From DP-19 sp036496285 (GTDB taxonomy: Bacteria > Desulfobacterota > Binatia > UTPRO1): a stretch of 64,000 bases of DNA. The notes under the pieces are model-generated. The model ran no database searches. It saw nothing but the letters and a program-made list of their open reading frames with translations, and had not been told where the DNA came from. The stretch's first letter is position 1. Every line of letters begins with the position of its first letter. Location: NCBI GenBank assembly GCA_036496285.1, contig DASXLI010000024.1, positions 43,068-107,067 of the forward strand, read 5' to 3'. The translations under genes were made by a program, and so were the position numbers. Positions 24,707-34,047 of the stretch are shown in pieces.

Positions 24707-25696
24707 ATGACGCCGCTCCGGCTCCTCGTCACCAGCGCTGGCTCCGCTCCCGCCGTCGCGGTGATCAAGGCACTTCGACAGCAGTCCCGCTATTCCGTGG
24801 AGATTGGCACCGTCGACGCACAGGAGCGCTCCGTGGGGAAGCTGCTCGCCGACCGGTTCGATCTGGTCCCCCACGCGGCCGACCCGACCTTCGTCCCGCA
24901 CCTGATGGATCTCTGCGTCACTCACGGCGTGCAATACGTCTTCCCGATCATCGACGAGGAATTGCCCGTGTGGGCCGCCGCCCGGGACCGCTTCGCCGCT
25001 GCCGGAGTCACCGTCTTCGCCAATCCGGTCCAGTGTGTCGAGCTCGCCAACGACAAGCTGAGCACGGCGAGCCACTGCCTCGCCCACGGCATACCCCACC
25101 CGCGCTGCTACGACTCCGCGGAAGCACGCGCACTCTCGTTCGAGGCGTTTCCGCTGTTCGCCAAGCCACGCTTCGGACGCGGAAGCGTGGGTGCGAAGCG
25201 CATCGAGAATCCGGGCGAGCTAAACGATTTTCTCCGGCGCCACCCGGACGGGCTGGTGCAGGAGCTGCTCGCTGGTGTCGAGTTGACCGTCGACGTGCTC
25301 GTGAGCGCGGAGGGTGAGCTGCTCGCCGCGGTGCCGAAGGAGCGCCTCGAGGTGAAGGCGGGCATGGCCACGAAGAGCATTACACGCCCGGGTGCGGAGG
25401 TGCTGCCGTTGGTCCGCAAGGTGGTCGCGGACTTCGGGATCCGCGGCGCCGCGAACGTCCAACTCATGGGGACCGGTGGACGCTGGAGCCTCATCGAGGT
25501 CAATCCGAAGTTCGCCGCGAGCCTGCCGCTCACCGTGGCCGCGGGCGTCAACTTGCCCTTGCATCTCCTCGAGCTGGCACGCGCCGAGTTCGCGCACCCG
25601 ACACCGCTGCCGTTCACGCAGGATCTGTTGATGCTGCGCCGCTGGGAGGAGCACTTCGTGCGCGAGGGGCCCCGCTCGTCGGCGGGCGCCGTATGA
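24707..25696 (+). CDS. ATP-grasp domain protein
   Basis: A 329-residue ATP-grasp ligase of the carbamoyl-phosphate-synthase-like type. The N-terminal pre-ATP-grasp domain starts LLVTSAGSAPAVAVIKALR. ATP-binding lysines lie in FPLFAKPRFGRGSVGAKRI, and the metal-binding Glu/Asn in SLIEVNPKFAASLPL. These enzymes join a carboxylate to an amine or thiol through an acyl-phosphate. Inside a glycan operon it may link an amino acid to a sugar, as a hypothesis. ATG is preceded by GGAG. Its stop overlaps the next start (ATGA). Confidence 0.82.
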   Translation: MTPLRLLVTSAGSAPAVAVIKALRQQSRYSVEIGTVDAQERSVGKLLADRFDLVPHAADPTFVPHLMDLCVTHGVQYVFPIIDEELPVWAAARDRFAAAGVTVFANPVQCVELANDKLSTASHCLAHGIPHPRCYDSAEARALSFEAFPLFAKPRFGRGSVGAKRIENPGELNDFLRRHPDGLVQELLAGVELTVDVLVSAEGELLAAVPKERLEVKAGMATKSITRPGAEVLPLVRKVVADFGIRGAANVQLMGTGGRWSLIEVNPKFAASLPLTVAAGVNLPLHLLELARAEFAHPTPLPFTQDLLMLRRWEEHFVREGPRSSAGAV

Positions 25697-26691
25697 CCGA
25701 CCGTCGCATATTGGTGACGGGCGGAGCCGGCTTCATCGGCTCACACATCGTCGAAGACCTCCTCTTGCACGGGTACGATGTCACCGTCCTCGACAACCTG
25801 AGCAGCGGCCGGCGGGAGAACCTCGCCGCCGTCTCCCGCGACGTACGGTTCGTCGAAGGCGACCTCGCGGACGGAAACCTCCTTGCCCGTGCGATGCGCG
25901 GCCAGCGCTTCGTTTCGCACATGGCGGCGCAGCTCGAGATCATCCGCTGCAGCAAGGATCCTCTCGCCGACCTCGACGCCAACACGGTCGCGACCCTGCG
26001 CGTCCTGAACGCCGCGGTGGAAGCGGGACTCGACAAGATGGTCAACGCGTCGTCGGCATGCGTCTATGGTCAGGCGGTGCACGTACCCGCCTCCGAGGAC
26101 GGACATCCGAAAAATCCGAACTGGGCGTACGGGGTGAGCAAGCTCGCAGCCGAGCACTACTGCCGGCTGTTCCACGAGAGCGGCCGCCTCGCCACGACGA
26201 GTCTGCGCTTCGCGATCGTCTACGGACAGCGCGAATGGTGCGGACGCGTGATCACGATGATGCTTCGGCGCGCCCTCCGCGGCTTGCCGCCCGTCGTCTT
26301 CGGCGCCGGAGACCAGTCACGTGATTTCATCCATGTCGACGACGTGGTCCGCTGTCACCGGCTCGCGCTGGAATCGGACGCGGCGAACGGCCTCCCCTTC
26401 AACGTCTCGACCGGCATCGGCACCGACGTCTCCACGCTGGCAGGCTTGTGCGCGGAAGTGACCGGACTCGGGCAGCCTCCGATCTTCGAGGACACGGCGC
26501 AAGGCGAGACGTCGCAGGCGATGCCCGACCGAGTTCGCCTGCCACAGGAGCTGCACACCATGATCCTGGATCCCACCCGGGCGAATCAGCTGCTCGGCTT
26601 CCGAGCGGAGACGCTGCTCCGGACCGGCCTTGCTCGCGAATGGGCGTGGATCCGGAAACAACCCGACCGTTGGAACTCGCTCTCGATCTGA
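25693..26691 (+). CDS. NAD-dependent epimerase/dehydratase (extended SDR)
   Basis: A 332-residue nucleotide-sugar epimerase-type enzyme. NAD motif TGGAGFIGSHIVEDLL, a catalytic serine segment NASSACVYGQ and YxxxK in WAYGVSKLAAEHYC are all present. It resembles UDP-glucose 4-epimerase or UDP-glucuronate-type SDRs; the sugar cannot be fixed from sequence alone. Coupled to the ATP-grasp gene by an ATGA overlap. Confidence 0.88.
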   Translation: MTDRRILVTGGAGFIGSHIVEDLLLHGYDVTVLDNLSSGRRENLAAVSRDVRFVEGDLADGNLLARAMRGQRFVSHMAAQLEIIRCSKDPLADLDANTVATLRVLNAAVEAGLDKMVNASSACVYGQAVHVPASEDGHPKNPNWAYGVSKLAAEHYCRLFHESGRLATTSLRFAIVYGQREWCGRVITMMLRRALRGLPPVVFGAGDQSRDFIHVDDVVRCHRLALESDAANGLPFNVSTGIGTDVSTLAGLCAEVTGLGQPPIFEDTAQGETSQAMPDRVRLPQELHTMILDPTRANQLLGFRAETLLRTGLAREWAWIRKQPDRWNSLSI

Positions 26692-26702
26692 GTGGCGTGC
26701 CG

Positions 26703-27485
26703 ATGACCAGCGTACCCCGACCATCCGGGAGCGAGGGCGCGGCACAGCGTGGCGCCGGGACCTGGACGAACGCACAGCGCGACTACTTCGAGCGGAACCT
26801 CGAGGAATACGATCGCGAACGGGCGTTGCGGGCGCGAGCGTACGCGCGAAAGGCGCGTATGCTCCGCCGTGAGCTCGAGAAGTCGGACGTACACGACGTC
26901 CTCGAAGTCGGCGCGGGGAGTGGTCTCGTGACGACGTTCCTGGCCCCCGCGCTGCCGCGCGTCCGTTATGTCGCCCTCGACTTCGCGACCGCGATGCTCG
27001 CGGCTGCACGGAGCCGGGCGGCCACGCCGCGCGTGCACCTGATCGCAACCGATGCCGGCGCGGCGGGGCTCGCCAGCGACTCCTTCGACGCGATCGTCGG
27101 CGTCGACATCGTGCACCACCTGGAGTCTCCGGTGCAGGCAATGCGCGAATGGTGGCGGCTGGCGCGCCCGGGCGCGCGGCTGGCCGTGCTCGAGACCAAC
27201 CCGTATCACCCGGTGAATCTCCGCTTCGTCGGCGTCGCACACGAGCTCCGTCTCTTCCTGAACAGCCCGGCGAACCTCGTCGCCTGGGCGCGCGAGGCCG
27301 GGTGGCAGGAGGTCGCCCTCGACGCGACACCGACCTTCACGCCCTCGGGTCCTCCCTGGCTGGCCCGCGCGCTCGACGCCGTGGATCATCTCGCGGTACG
27401 AATGCCGGGCGCACGCTGGCTGGCCGCACTCTGGTTGCTGACCGGACGCAAGCCTCTCGGGACGGGAACGGCGGGAGCGCCCTGA
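26703..27485 (+). CDS. SAM-dependent methyltransferase (class I)
   Basis: A 260-residue methyltransferase. Motif I is VLEVGAGSGLVTTFL, the acidic ribose-binding loop ALDFATAM, and motif IV GVDIVHHLESP. The C-terminus has a hydrophobic patch but no clear transmembrane helix. Located in the glycan operon between the SDR and a second methyltransferase, so a sugar or lipid-linked acceptor is likely. Start at MTSVPRPSG, 11 bases after the SDR stop. Confidence 0.82.
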   Translation: MTSVPRPSGSEGAAQRGAGTWTNAQRDYFERNLEEYDRERALRARAYARKARMLRRELEKSDVHDVLEVGAGSGLVTTFLAPALPRVRYVALDFATAMLAAARSRAATPRVHLIATDAGAAGLASDSFDAIVGVDIVHHLESPVQAMREWWRLARPGARLAVLETNPYHPVNLRFVGVAHELRLFLNSPANLVAWAREAGWQEVALDATPTFTPSGPPWLARALDAVDHLAVRMPGARWLAALWLLTGRKPLGTGTAGAP

Positions 27486-27489
27486 CGGC

Positions 27490-28209
27490 ATGACGACCAA
27501 CCGCGACCTCGACCAGATTGCGTCGGAGTATGACTCGCTGAGCGACTTCGACCACCACGCGATCGCCCACGAGGCCGATCTGTTCCTCGCAGACTACGTG
27601 GATGGGGCTGTGCTCGAGCTCGGCTGCGCTCGAGGCGGGATGACGCGCAAGCTCGCACCCATCGTCGATCGCCTGGTCGTCGTCGACGGCTCCGAAACGT
27701 ACCTTACAGAGCTGCGTCGGGATCTCGGACAGCAGGCGGAGTTCGTCTCGAGTCGATTCGAGGACTACGACCCCGCGTCGACGTTCCGCCACGTGCTCGC
27801 GGCGCGCATCCTCGAGCACCTGCAGGAGCCCGTCGCCTTCCTGAAGCGCCTGCGCGGCTGGCTCGAGCCCCACGGGATGCTCCACGTCATCGTCCCCAAC
27901 GCACGCTCGTTTCACCGCCTGCTCGGTCTGGAGATGGGTTTGATCAAGGACCTCCACGAGCTCGGCGAGCGCGACCGCCGGGTCGGCCACGTCCGGGTCT
28001 ACGATTCGGACATGCTCATGCGCGACCTCGAGAGCGCAGGCTTCCGCGTGACATGGCGGAGGGACGTGATGTTGAAGCCCCTGTCGAACGCCCAAATGGA
28101 GACGTGGGAGCCCGCCATCATCGACGCACTCTTCCGCATGGCGCGCCACTTCCCCGATCACGGCAACGAGCTCTACTTCCGATGCGAAGCGGCCAGGGTG
28201 CGGCCCTGA
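27490..28209 (+). CDS. SAM-dependent methyltransferase (class I), second
   Basis: A 239-residue methyltransferase with motif I VLELGCARGGMTRKLA, acidic loop VVDGSETYL, and ARILEHLQEPVAFLKRLRGW in the post-I region. It resembles the methyltransferase-11/23 type found in polysaccharide and lipopeptide clusters. It follows the first methyltransferase by four bases; the two are not close copies of each other. Confidence 0.82.
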   Translation: MTTNRDLDQIASEYDSLSDFDHHAIAHEADLFLADYVDGAVLELGCARGGMTRKLAPIVDRLVVVDGSETYLTELRRDLGQQAEFVSSRFEDYDPASTFRHVLAARILEHLQEPVAFLKRLRGWLEPHGMLHVIVPNARSFHRLLGLEMGLIKDLHELGERDRRVGHVRVYDSDMLMRDLESAGFRVTWRRDVMLKPLSNAQMETWEPAIIDALFRMARHFPDHGNELYFRCEAARVRP

Positions 28210-28210
28210 C

Positions 28211-28939
28211 GTGGCGGCACCCTCGCCCCCGCTTCTCGTCGTCACGTTTTGCTACAATGAGCGCATCAAGATTGCTTCGACGCTCGAGCGATTCTGCGGC
28301 CACCCGCAGTGGGACGTGTGGGTCATGGATGACGGCTCGACCGACGGCTCAACCGACACGCTCGAGCAGACGCACGGCGTGCGCATTATCCGACACGACC
28401 GCAACCGCGGCGCCGGCGCAGCTGTGCGGACCGTCTTCGAGGAGTTCGTGCGCTCCCCCTATCAGGTGGTCGTCCTCGTCGCCGGCAACGACAAGGACCG
28501 GCCAGAAGACGTCATGCGCGCCGCAACGCCGGTCCTCACCGGAGAACGCGACGTCGTGCAGGGCTCGCGTTACCTTCCCGGAGGCGAGATCGCCAACATT
28601 CCCGTCTATCGCCAACTCGCGACGCGCTACGTTCACCCGATGATCTTCAACGTCGTCTCCGGACTCCGCATGACCGACACGACGAACGGGTTTCGCGCGA
28701 TTCATCGCCGTGTGCTGGAAGATCCCCGCCTCGACCTCTCGTCTCCGAGGCTCGATCAGTACGACCTCGAGCCCTTCTTCCTCCTGAAGACCGCCCGCCT
28801 CGGCTATCGCCTCGCCGAGGTCCCGGTGCGAAAGATCTATCCGAGGGGTAATCTCAGCTATACGAAGATGGCTCCGGTAACTGGCTGGTGGAGCATTCTG
28901 AGGCCGCTCATCTATTGCGGCCTGGGCATCTGGAAATGA
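28211..28939 (+). CDS. Glycosyltransferase family 2
   Basis: A 242-residue GT-A fold glycosyltransferase of the dolichol-phosphate-mannose-synthase type. The N-terminal nucleotide-binding segment VVTFCYNER and VMDDGSTDGSTDTL are clear. The usual DxD region reads VAGNDKDRPEDV, so Asn-Asp takes the DxD place. No C-terminal membrane helix. GTG start at 28211; its stop overlaps the aminotransferase start. Likely adds a sugar to a lipid or nascent glycan. Confidence 0.85.
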   Translation: MAAPSPPLLVVTFCYNERIKIASTLERFCGHPQWDVWVMDDGSTDGSTDTLEQTHGVRIIRHDRNRGAGAAVRTVFEEFVRSPYQVVVLVAGNDKDRPEDVMRAATPVLTGERDVVQGSRYLPGGEIANIPVYRQLATRYVHPMIFNVVSGLRMTDTTNGFRAIHRRVLEDPRLDLSSPRLDQYDLEPFFLLKTARLGYRLAEVPVRKIYPRGNLSYTKMAPVTGWWSILRPLIYCGLGIWK

Positions 28940-30054
28940 ACGACACCGGCTACATTCCGCTCGTCGATCTCACGCGTCAGTATCGCGAGCATCGGACTGA
29001 GCTCGATGCCGCACTGACGGGCGTCCTCGAAGCCGCCACCTTCATCAACGGACCCGACGTCACGGCGTTCGAGGCTGAGTTCGCCACCTTCTGCCAGGCA
29101 CGCCATTGCGTCGGCGTATCGTCGGGGCTCGAGGCACTGCGTCTCATTCTCGCCGCACTGAGCATCGGACAGGGCGACGAGGTCATCCTTCCGGCCAATA
29201 CGTTCGTTGCGACGGCCCTGGCAGTAAGCGCAGTCGGCGCAACCCCCGTCCTCGTGGACTGCGACCCCGTGACGGCCAACCTCACCGCGGAGCTCGTGGC
29301 CGAGGCGATCACGCCTCGGACGAAGGCGATCATCCCCGTGCATCTCTACGGCCAACCGGTCGACCTCGATCCTCTGCACGCCCTCGCCCGGGCTCACGGC
29401 ATTCCCTTGATCGAGGATGCGGCGCAGGCGCACGGGGCGGCATATCGTGGACGGCGCTGTGGCAGTCTCGGCCTCGCAGCGGGCTTCAGCTTCTACCCCA
29501 CGAAGAACCTCGGCGCGTTCGGGGACGGAGGGGCCGTCGTCACCAGCGACGACCGGATCGCAGACTTCGTTCGCCAGGCGCGCGACTATGGGCAGCAGCG
29601 CAAGTACGAGCATGTCGTCAAGGGAGGCAACGCTCGGCTCGACAGCATGCAAGCCGCGATACTGCGGGTGAAGCTACGTCATCTCGACGGCTGGAACGCC
29701 GCGCGGCGGCGGGCCGCGGCCGCGTACGAAGCGCACCTGGCCGGTCTCCCAGGCGTCCACCTGCCCACGATGCGACCGGACGTCGAACCCGTCTGGCACC
29801 TCTACGTGATCCAGGTGAAGGATCGTGACGCCCTCGTCTCGACGTTACATGCCGCGGGCGTTGGCGCGGGTATCCACTATCCTGTTCCGATCCATCTCCA
29901 ACCCGCCTACGCGGACCTTGGTCATTCGGCGGGCGATTTCCCGCACGCCGAGGAGCGCGCCAAGAGAATCGCGAGCCTGCCTCTGTTCCCCGAGATCCGC
30001 GAAGACGAGATCGAGCGTGTCTCGGCCGTTGTCCGACGCTTCGTCGCCGGCTGA
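28936..30054 (+). CDS. DegT/DnrJ/EryC1/StrS aminotransferase
   Basis: A 372-residue PLP-dependent sugar aminotransferase. The PLP lysine is Lys190 in SFYPTKNLGAFGDGG, with the Asp of LIEDAAQAHGA upstream. The family's N-terminal PLVDLTRQYRE and C-terminal GIHYPVPIHLQPAY are intact. It would convert a keto-sugar nucleotide to the amino sugar, with the Gfo/Idh enzyme at 23654 as a possible keto-sugar source. ATGA overlap with the GT2 gene. Confidence 0.92.
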   Translation: MNDTGYIPLVDLTRQYREHRTELDAALTGVLEAATFINGPDVTAFEAEFATFCQARHCVGVSSGLEALRLILAALSIGQGDEVILPANTFVATALAVSAVGATPVLVDCDPVTANLTAELVAEAITPRTKAIIPVHLYGQPVDLDPLHALARAHGIPLIEDAAQAHGAAYRGRRCGSLGLAAGFSFYPTKNLGAFGDGGAVVTSDDRIADFVRQARDYGQQRKYEHVVKGGNARLDSMQAAILRVKLRHLDGWNAARRRAAAAYEAHLAGLPGVHLPTMRPDVEPVWHLYVIQVKDRDALVSTLHAAGVGAGIHYPVPIHLQPAYADLGHSAGDFPHAEERAKRIASLPLFPEIREDEIERVSAVVRRFVAG

Positions 30055-30067
30055 TCGGCATCTGCTG

Positions 30068-32410
30068 GTGACTTCTGATCGCAGGCGAGCGCGGCCGCCC
30101 GGAATCAACTGGGCTTCACTCGCCCTCGCATGTTGCGTCTTCCTCGCGGCTGCGCTCGTGATGTTCGGCGACGTCCTCCTGGCCGGCAACTCCCGAATCC
30201 TCTCGATCCCGAACGAGGACATCACGCGTCCGCTCTTCTACTCCCTGCCGTTCGGATTCGGGGAGCTCAGAAAAGGACACCTCGTCCTCTGGAATCCCTA
30301 CAACTACGCCGGGCTGCCGTTCCTCGGAGCCTTCGGCCACGCACTCCTCTATCCACCGCATTGGCTGCACATGTTCCTCGCTCCCGCGCTCGGCATCGAC
30401 GTCGAGATTGCGCTGCATCTGTTCCTGGCGGGCGTCTTCGTCTACCTCTGGACCTCGCACCGTCGCCTGCATCCCGCGGCGTGCATCCTGGCGGGGCTGG
30501 TCTTCATGTTCTCGGGCGCGGTGTTTCTCCAGATCTACCGCGGCCATCTGCACTGCATCATCTCGCTGACGTGGGCCCCGCTCATCATGCTGGCCATCGA
30601 CGGAGTGCTCGACGGTACGCCCCGGCCGTCCCCCCGCGTGTGGACGATGATCGGCATGGTGGCCGTCGCCATGCAGATACTCTCCGGACACGTTCAGTAC
30701 ACGTTTTACACAGCCATCATCGCCGGCATCTATGCGCTGCTCCGCTGGCTGACGGCGAGCCGACGGCTGCGTGACGTCCTATGCCTGGCGATGATCTATG
30801 CAGGAGGCGCGAGCCTGGCGGCCGTGCAGCTCTTCACCGGACTGCAGGCGGCCTCGGAAGGCTATCGCACGAGCATCAGCTACGACGTTGCTGCGTCGTT
30901 CGCCTTCCCACCCGAAAACGTCCTCACCCTGATCTTTCCCGGCTTCTTCGGCGACATGGTCTCCACGCCCTATTGGGGTCGATGGACGCTCACGGAGATG
31001 TCGCTGTTCATGGGCGTCTGCCCGTTCGTGATCGCTGTATGCGCGCTCGTACACGGCGCCAAGGGCGTGCGGCGCTTCAGCCTCCTCATGGCGGTGATCG
31101 TTCTCGTTCTCGCCTTCGGCGACTACACCCCGCTCTTCCGCCTCTTGTACGATCACGTCCCGGGCTTTCAGAACTTCCGCGGGACGACGAAGTTCACGTT
31201 CCTCGCGCTCTTGTTCCTCTCGATGCTCGTAGCGGTGGGGTTCGACTACCTGCTGCGGTCGCGCGTTCCCCGGTGGCTCGCCGTGAGCGCGTTCCTCACT
31301 AGCGCCTTGTTGACCGCGGGTGGCCTGGCGCTGGCGTCCGATTGCCGGTCGGGAGGACGCGACATCTGGACTCCGACCCTTTCGAGGATGTCCTTCCTCG
31401 CGGAGGCCTACCAAAGCTTCATCGTCGAGCGTGCCACCGGGTCGCTCGCGGCGTGTCAGAACGCTTCGCGATCGTTGTGGATCACCGCCGGAACGTTGGC
31501 CGTGTTCGGCGCGCTGTCAGTGGCGGCACGTCGTTGGCACCGCCTCGTCTACGTCATCGGGTTGGTCGGTGTCATCGAGCTCATGGCGTATGCCCGATAT
31601 ACGCGGCCGACATTCGATCCGACACCGCTCGCCGAACGCAGTGTGACCTTGCGCCGGCTACTCGATGAGCGGGATGCCGGCGACGCGCGAATCCTGAGCT
31701 ACGACCCGTACTCGTACATCGCGATGGGCGCGCGCGCATACGATCTGTGGGGGGCCGAACCCGCCCTGCTCGGTCGCTACGCGCGCTTCGTCGCCCTCAC
31801 GCAGCGATGGCCGACGGATGCGATCCTCGTGACCTCGGGCATGCGCACGCCTACCCCGCTGCTCGGAATGTTGCGTCTTCGATACTTGCTCCGGATGAAC
31901 GCCGAGCAGATGACGCTGCTACCGACCAACCTGCCGCAGCTTCCGCGGGCCGCCCTCATCTCCAATTGGAACGTGCTGCCGGATTCCGATCACGTCCTCG
32001 CGGCTCTTCAGGACACGACTTTCGATCCAACGCGGATCGCTCTCCTGGAACACGATCCGGGACTCACTCCGAGCGGATCCGAAGAGCCTGGACAGATCTC
32101 CATCCATGACCTCTCGACGGAGGAGATCGACATTACGGTCGACGCGCCACAACCGTCGATCCTGGTCATCAGCGACAACTACAGTGCAAGCTGGAAGGCT
32201 GCGCCTCTCGACCCGGGAGACACGCGCTCATACGTCGTCGAGCCCGCGGACTATCTGCTACGCGCGATTCCCTTGCCGGCCGGACATCATCACATCCGTC
32301 TCGAATACCGACCGTCGGCGCTGATCCTCGGGACGTGGGTAACGGTCTCGACGATCGCGGCGTGCCTGGTGGTTCTGGCGTTGGAATGGCGGCGCGTGCG
32401 CAAGCGGTGA
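30068..32410 (+). CDS. YfhO-like polytopic membrane protein
   Basis: A 780-residue membrane protein with about 12 helices and a C-terminal extracytoplasmic beta domain, SILVISDNYSASWKAAP, typical of the YfhO family. YfhO members are GT-C-type enzymes needed for glycosylation of surface polymers in some bacteria. Early loop residues NEDITRPLFY and LWNPYNYAGLPFLG match the family's acidic first loop. The GTG at 30068, 14 bases after the aminotransferase stop, is the first start compatible with the N-terminal helix; no strong ribosome-binding site is seen. Last gene of the operon. Confidence 0.78.
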   Translation: MTSDRRRARPPGINWASLALACCVFLAAALVMFGDVLLAGNSRILSIPNEDITRPLFYSLPFGFGELRKGHLVLWNPYNYAGLPFLGAFGHALLYPPHWLHMFLAPALGIDVEIALHLFLAGVFVYLWTSHRRLHPAACILAGLVFMFSGAVFLQIYRGHLHCIISLTWAPLIMLAIDGVLDGTPRPSPRVWTMIGMVAVAMQILSGHVQYTFYTAIIAGIYALLRWLTASRRLRDVLCLAMIYAGGASLAAVQLFTGLQAASEGYRTSISYDVAASFAFPPENVLTLIFPGFFGDMVSTPYWGRWTLTEMSLFMGVCPFVIAVCALVHGAKGVRRFSLLMAVIVLVLAFGDYTPLFRLLYDHVPGFQNFRGTTKFTFLALLFLSMLVAVGFDYLLRSRVPRWLAVSAFLTSALLTAGGLALASDCRSGGRDIWTPTLSRMSFLAEAYQSFIVERATGSLAACQNASRSLWITAGTLAVFGALSVAARRWHRLVYVIGLVGVIELMAYARYTRPTFDPTPLAERSVTLRRLLDERDAGDARILSYDPYSYIAMGARAYDLWGAEPALLGRYARFVALTQRWPTDAILVTSGMRTPTPLLGMLRLRYLLRMNAEQMTLLPTNLPQLPRAALISNWNVLPDSDHVLAALQDTTFDPTRIALLEHDPGLTPSGSEEPGQISIHDLSTEEIDITVDAPQPSILVISDNYSASWKAAPLDPGDTRSYVVEPADYLLRAIPLPAGHHHIRLEYRPSALILGTWVTVSTIAACLVVLALEWRRVRKR

Positions 32411-32435
32411 ACACGCCCCGCGAGTCTTGGGAAGA

Positions 32436-32978
32436 TCAGGCGCGCTCGCCCGAAAGGGCGGCGACCGACGTGAGGAACGCCCCCATTCCGGCTGCGATCC
32501 TGTACCATTGCCAGGCGCTCCATCGGACGAGCTCGGCAGGCACCTGGGCGACGTCGATCGTCCCGGCAGCAAATCGCGCGTTCACCTCGCGGAAGTACGC
32601 CGGGTACAGCGCCAACACCGCGACTGCCAACAACATGGAGCACGCGAGCCAACCGATCCCGGCGCGTCGCCGCAGCGCGTGCAGCAGGGTCGCCAGCACG
32701 GCGAGCGTCATGGCAGCGATTTCGAGCGGACCGTAGAACGCGACGAGCCGCGGCTCGTTCTCAGCGAACCAGCGCAGGAAGTCCGCCGGCGGCAGCGACC
32801 GCCAGTACGGCACGAGCACCATCTGCTCGGCGAGCATCGCGCCGGCGGAGATGCCGAGCACGGCCGTCGCGACGGCCGTCAATTGATTTCGCCCCCGCGC
32901 GGCTGGCGCCGCGCGATGGGCGTCGCCACCCGGAGTGAATCCGGGTGGCTCCCAACTCACCACGGGCCCCTCGTCCAT
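32436..32978 (-). CDS. Four-helix membrane protein, DUF1772-like
   Basis: A 180-residue protein. After a short Pro/Gly-rich N-terminus it has four transmembrane helices (about residues 35-55, 75-95, 102-120, 150-170). Segments LRWFAENEPRLVAFYGPLEI and YFREVNARFAAGTID resemble DUF1772 / anthrone-oxygenase-like proteins. It is 16 bases downstream of an acyl-CoA dehydrogenase gene and probably cotranscribed. Function unknown. Confidence 0.65.
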   Translation of the reverse strand: MDEGPVVSWEPPGFTPGGDAHRAAPAARGRNQLTAVATAVLGISAGAMLAEQMVLVPYWRSLPPADFLRWFAENEPRLVAFYGPLEIAAMTLAVLATLLHALRRRAGIGWLACSMLLAVAVLALYPAYFREVNARFAAGTIDVAQVPAELVRWSAWQWYRIAAGMGAFLTSVAALSGERA

Positions 32979-32994
32979 CGAGGGCGCGTGGGCG

Positions 32995-34047
32995 TCACCA
33001 GCCGGCGGCGGCGAGGGCTTTCTCGAGCTGCGCCTCGGTCGAGCCGTAGAACTGCTCGAGCGTCTTGGCGCGCTTGAAGTAGAAGTGCAGGTCGAGCTCC
33101 CAGGTGAAGCCGATGCCGCCGTGCATCTGGATGGCCTCGCCGCACACGTAGCGCGCGGCGTCGCCGGCATAGGCCTTGGCGGTGGCGCACGCGAGCTTGG
33201 TGTCCTTGTCGCCGGTATCGAGGCACCACGCGGCGCGATAGACAGCCGAGCGCGTCGACTCGGTCTTGAGCAGCATGTCGGCCATGCGGTGCTGCAGCGC
33301 CTGGAAGGCGCCGATCGGCCGCTTGAAGGCCTGGCGCGTCTGCACATAGCCGAGGGTGATCTCGAGCGAGCGGCTCATGAGGCCGAGCATCATCGCGCTC
33401 GCGCCGACGGCGCCGAGCAGATCGACCTTCTCCAGCAGCTCCGGGCCGCCGATCAGCGTGCCCTCGTTGTCGAGCTTCACCTCGGCGAAGCGCTGCCCGA
33501 GGTCGATCGTCTCGAGCGGCACGACGTCATAGGGGGCGCGGACGAGGACGATGCCTTGCGGCGTCGTGACCAGGAGCGCGTCGGTACGCGCCGCGAAGGG
33601 CACGAAGTACTTCGTGCCGCGCACCCGGCCGTTCTCGAAACGTGCCGGCTGCACGTGGTTGCCGCTGAACGGTGAGTCCTGCCGCGCGATCGTGACGAGG
33701 CTCTTGCCGTGGACGACGTCGGCGAGGAGCGCCGCCTCCTTGCCGGACGCCGCGAGGAGCGACGCCGCGAGCACGACGTCGAGGAACGGTCCGGGCGCGC
33801 ACACCCGCCCCATCTCCTCGAGCACGATCGCGAGCTCGATCGTGCCGAGGCCCTGGCCATTGGCCGTCGCGGGCAGGGTGAGGCCGATGTAGCCCATGTC
33901 GGCAAGGCTCCGCCATTGCGCCGCCTCGTAGCCGTCGGGTTGGTGCTCCATGACGTTGCGCGTCTTCTCGAGCGGCAGCTCGCTGCCGAGGAAGTCGCGA
34001 GTGGAGCTCTGCAGCAGCGCCTGCTCCTCGGACAGATCGAACTTCAT
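32995..34047 (-). CDS. Acyl-CoA dehydrogenase, second subunit of a pair
   Basis: A 350-residue flavin dehydrogenase of the FadE type. N-terminal helical domain MKFDLSEEQALLQSS, middle beta domain, and C-terminal domain with RQAFKRPIGAFQALQHRMAD and IQMHGGIGFTWE. It lacks the usual SEPxAGSD segment of the middle domain, as do the smaller partners of alpha2beta2 acyl-CoA dehydrogenases of steroid and branched-chain degradation. ATG overlaps the stop of the partner gene (ATGA), which supports a heteromeric enzyme. Confidence 0.9.
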   Translation of the reverse strand: MKFDLSEEQALLQSSTRDFLGSELPLEKTRNVMEHQPDGYEAAQWRSLADMGYIGLTLPATANGQGLGTIELAIVLEEMGRVCAPGPFLDVVLAASLLAASGKEAALLADVVHGKSLVTIARQDSPFSGNHVQPARFENGRVRGTKYFVPFAARTDALLVTTPQGIVLVRAPYDVVPLETIDLGQRFAEVKLDNEGTLIGGPELLEKVDLLGAVGASAMMLGLMSRSLEITLGYVQTRQAFKRPIGAFQALQHRMADMLLKTESTRSAVYRAAWCLDTGDKDTKLACATAKAYAGDAARYVCGEAIQMHGGIGFTWELDLHFYFKRAKTLEQFYGSTEAQLEKALAAAGW

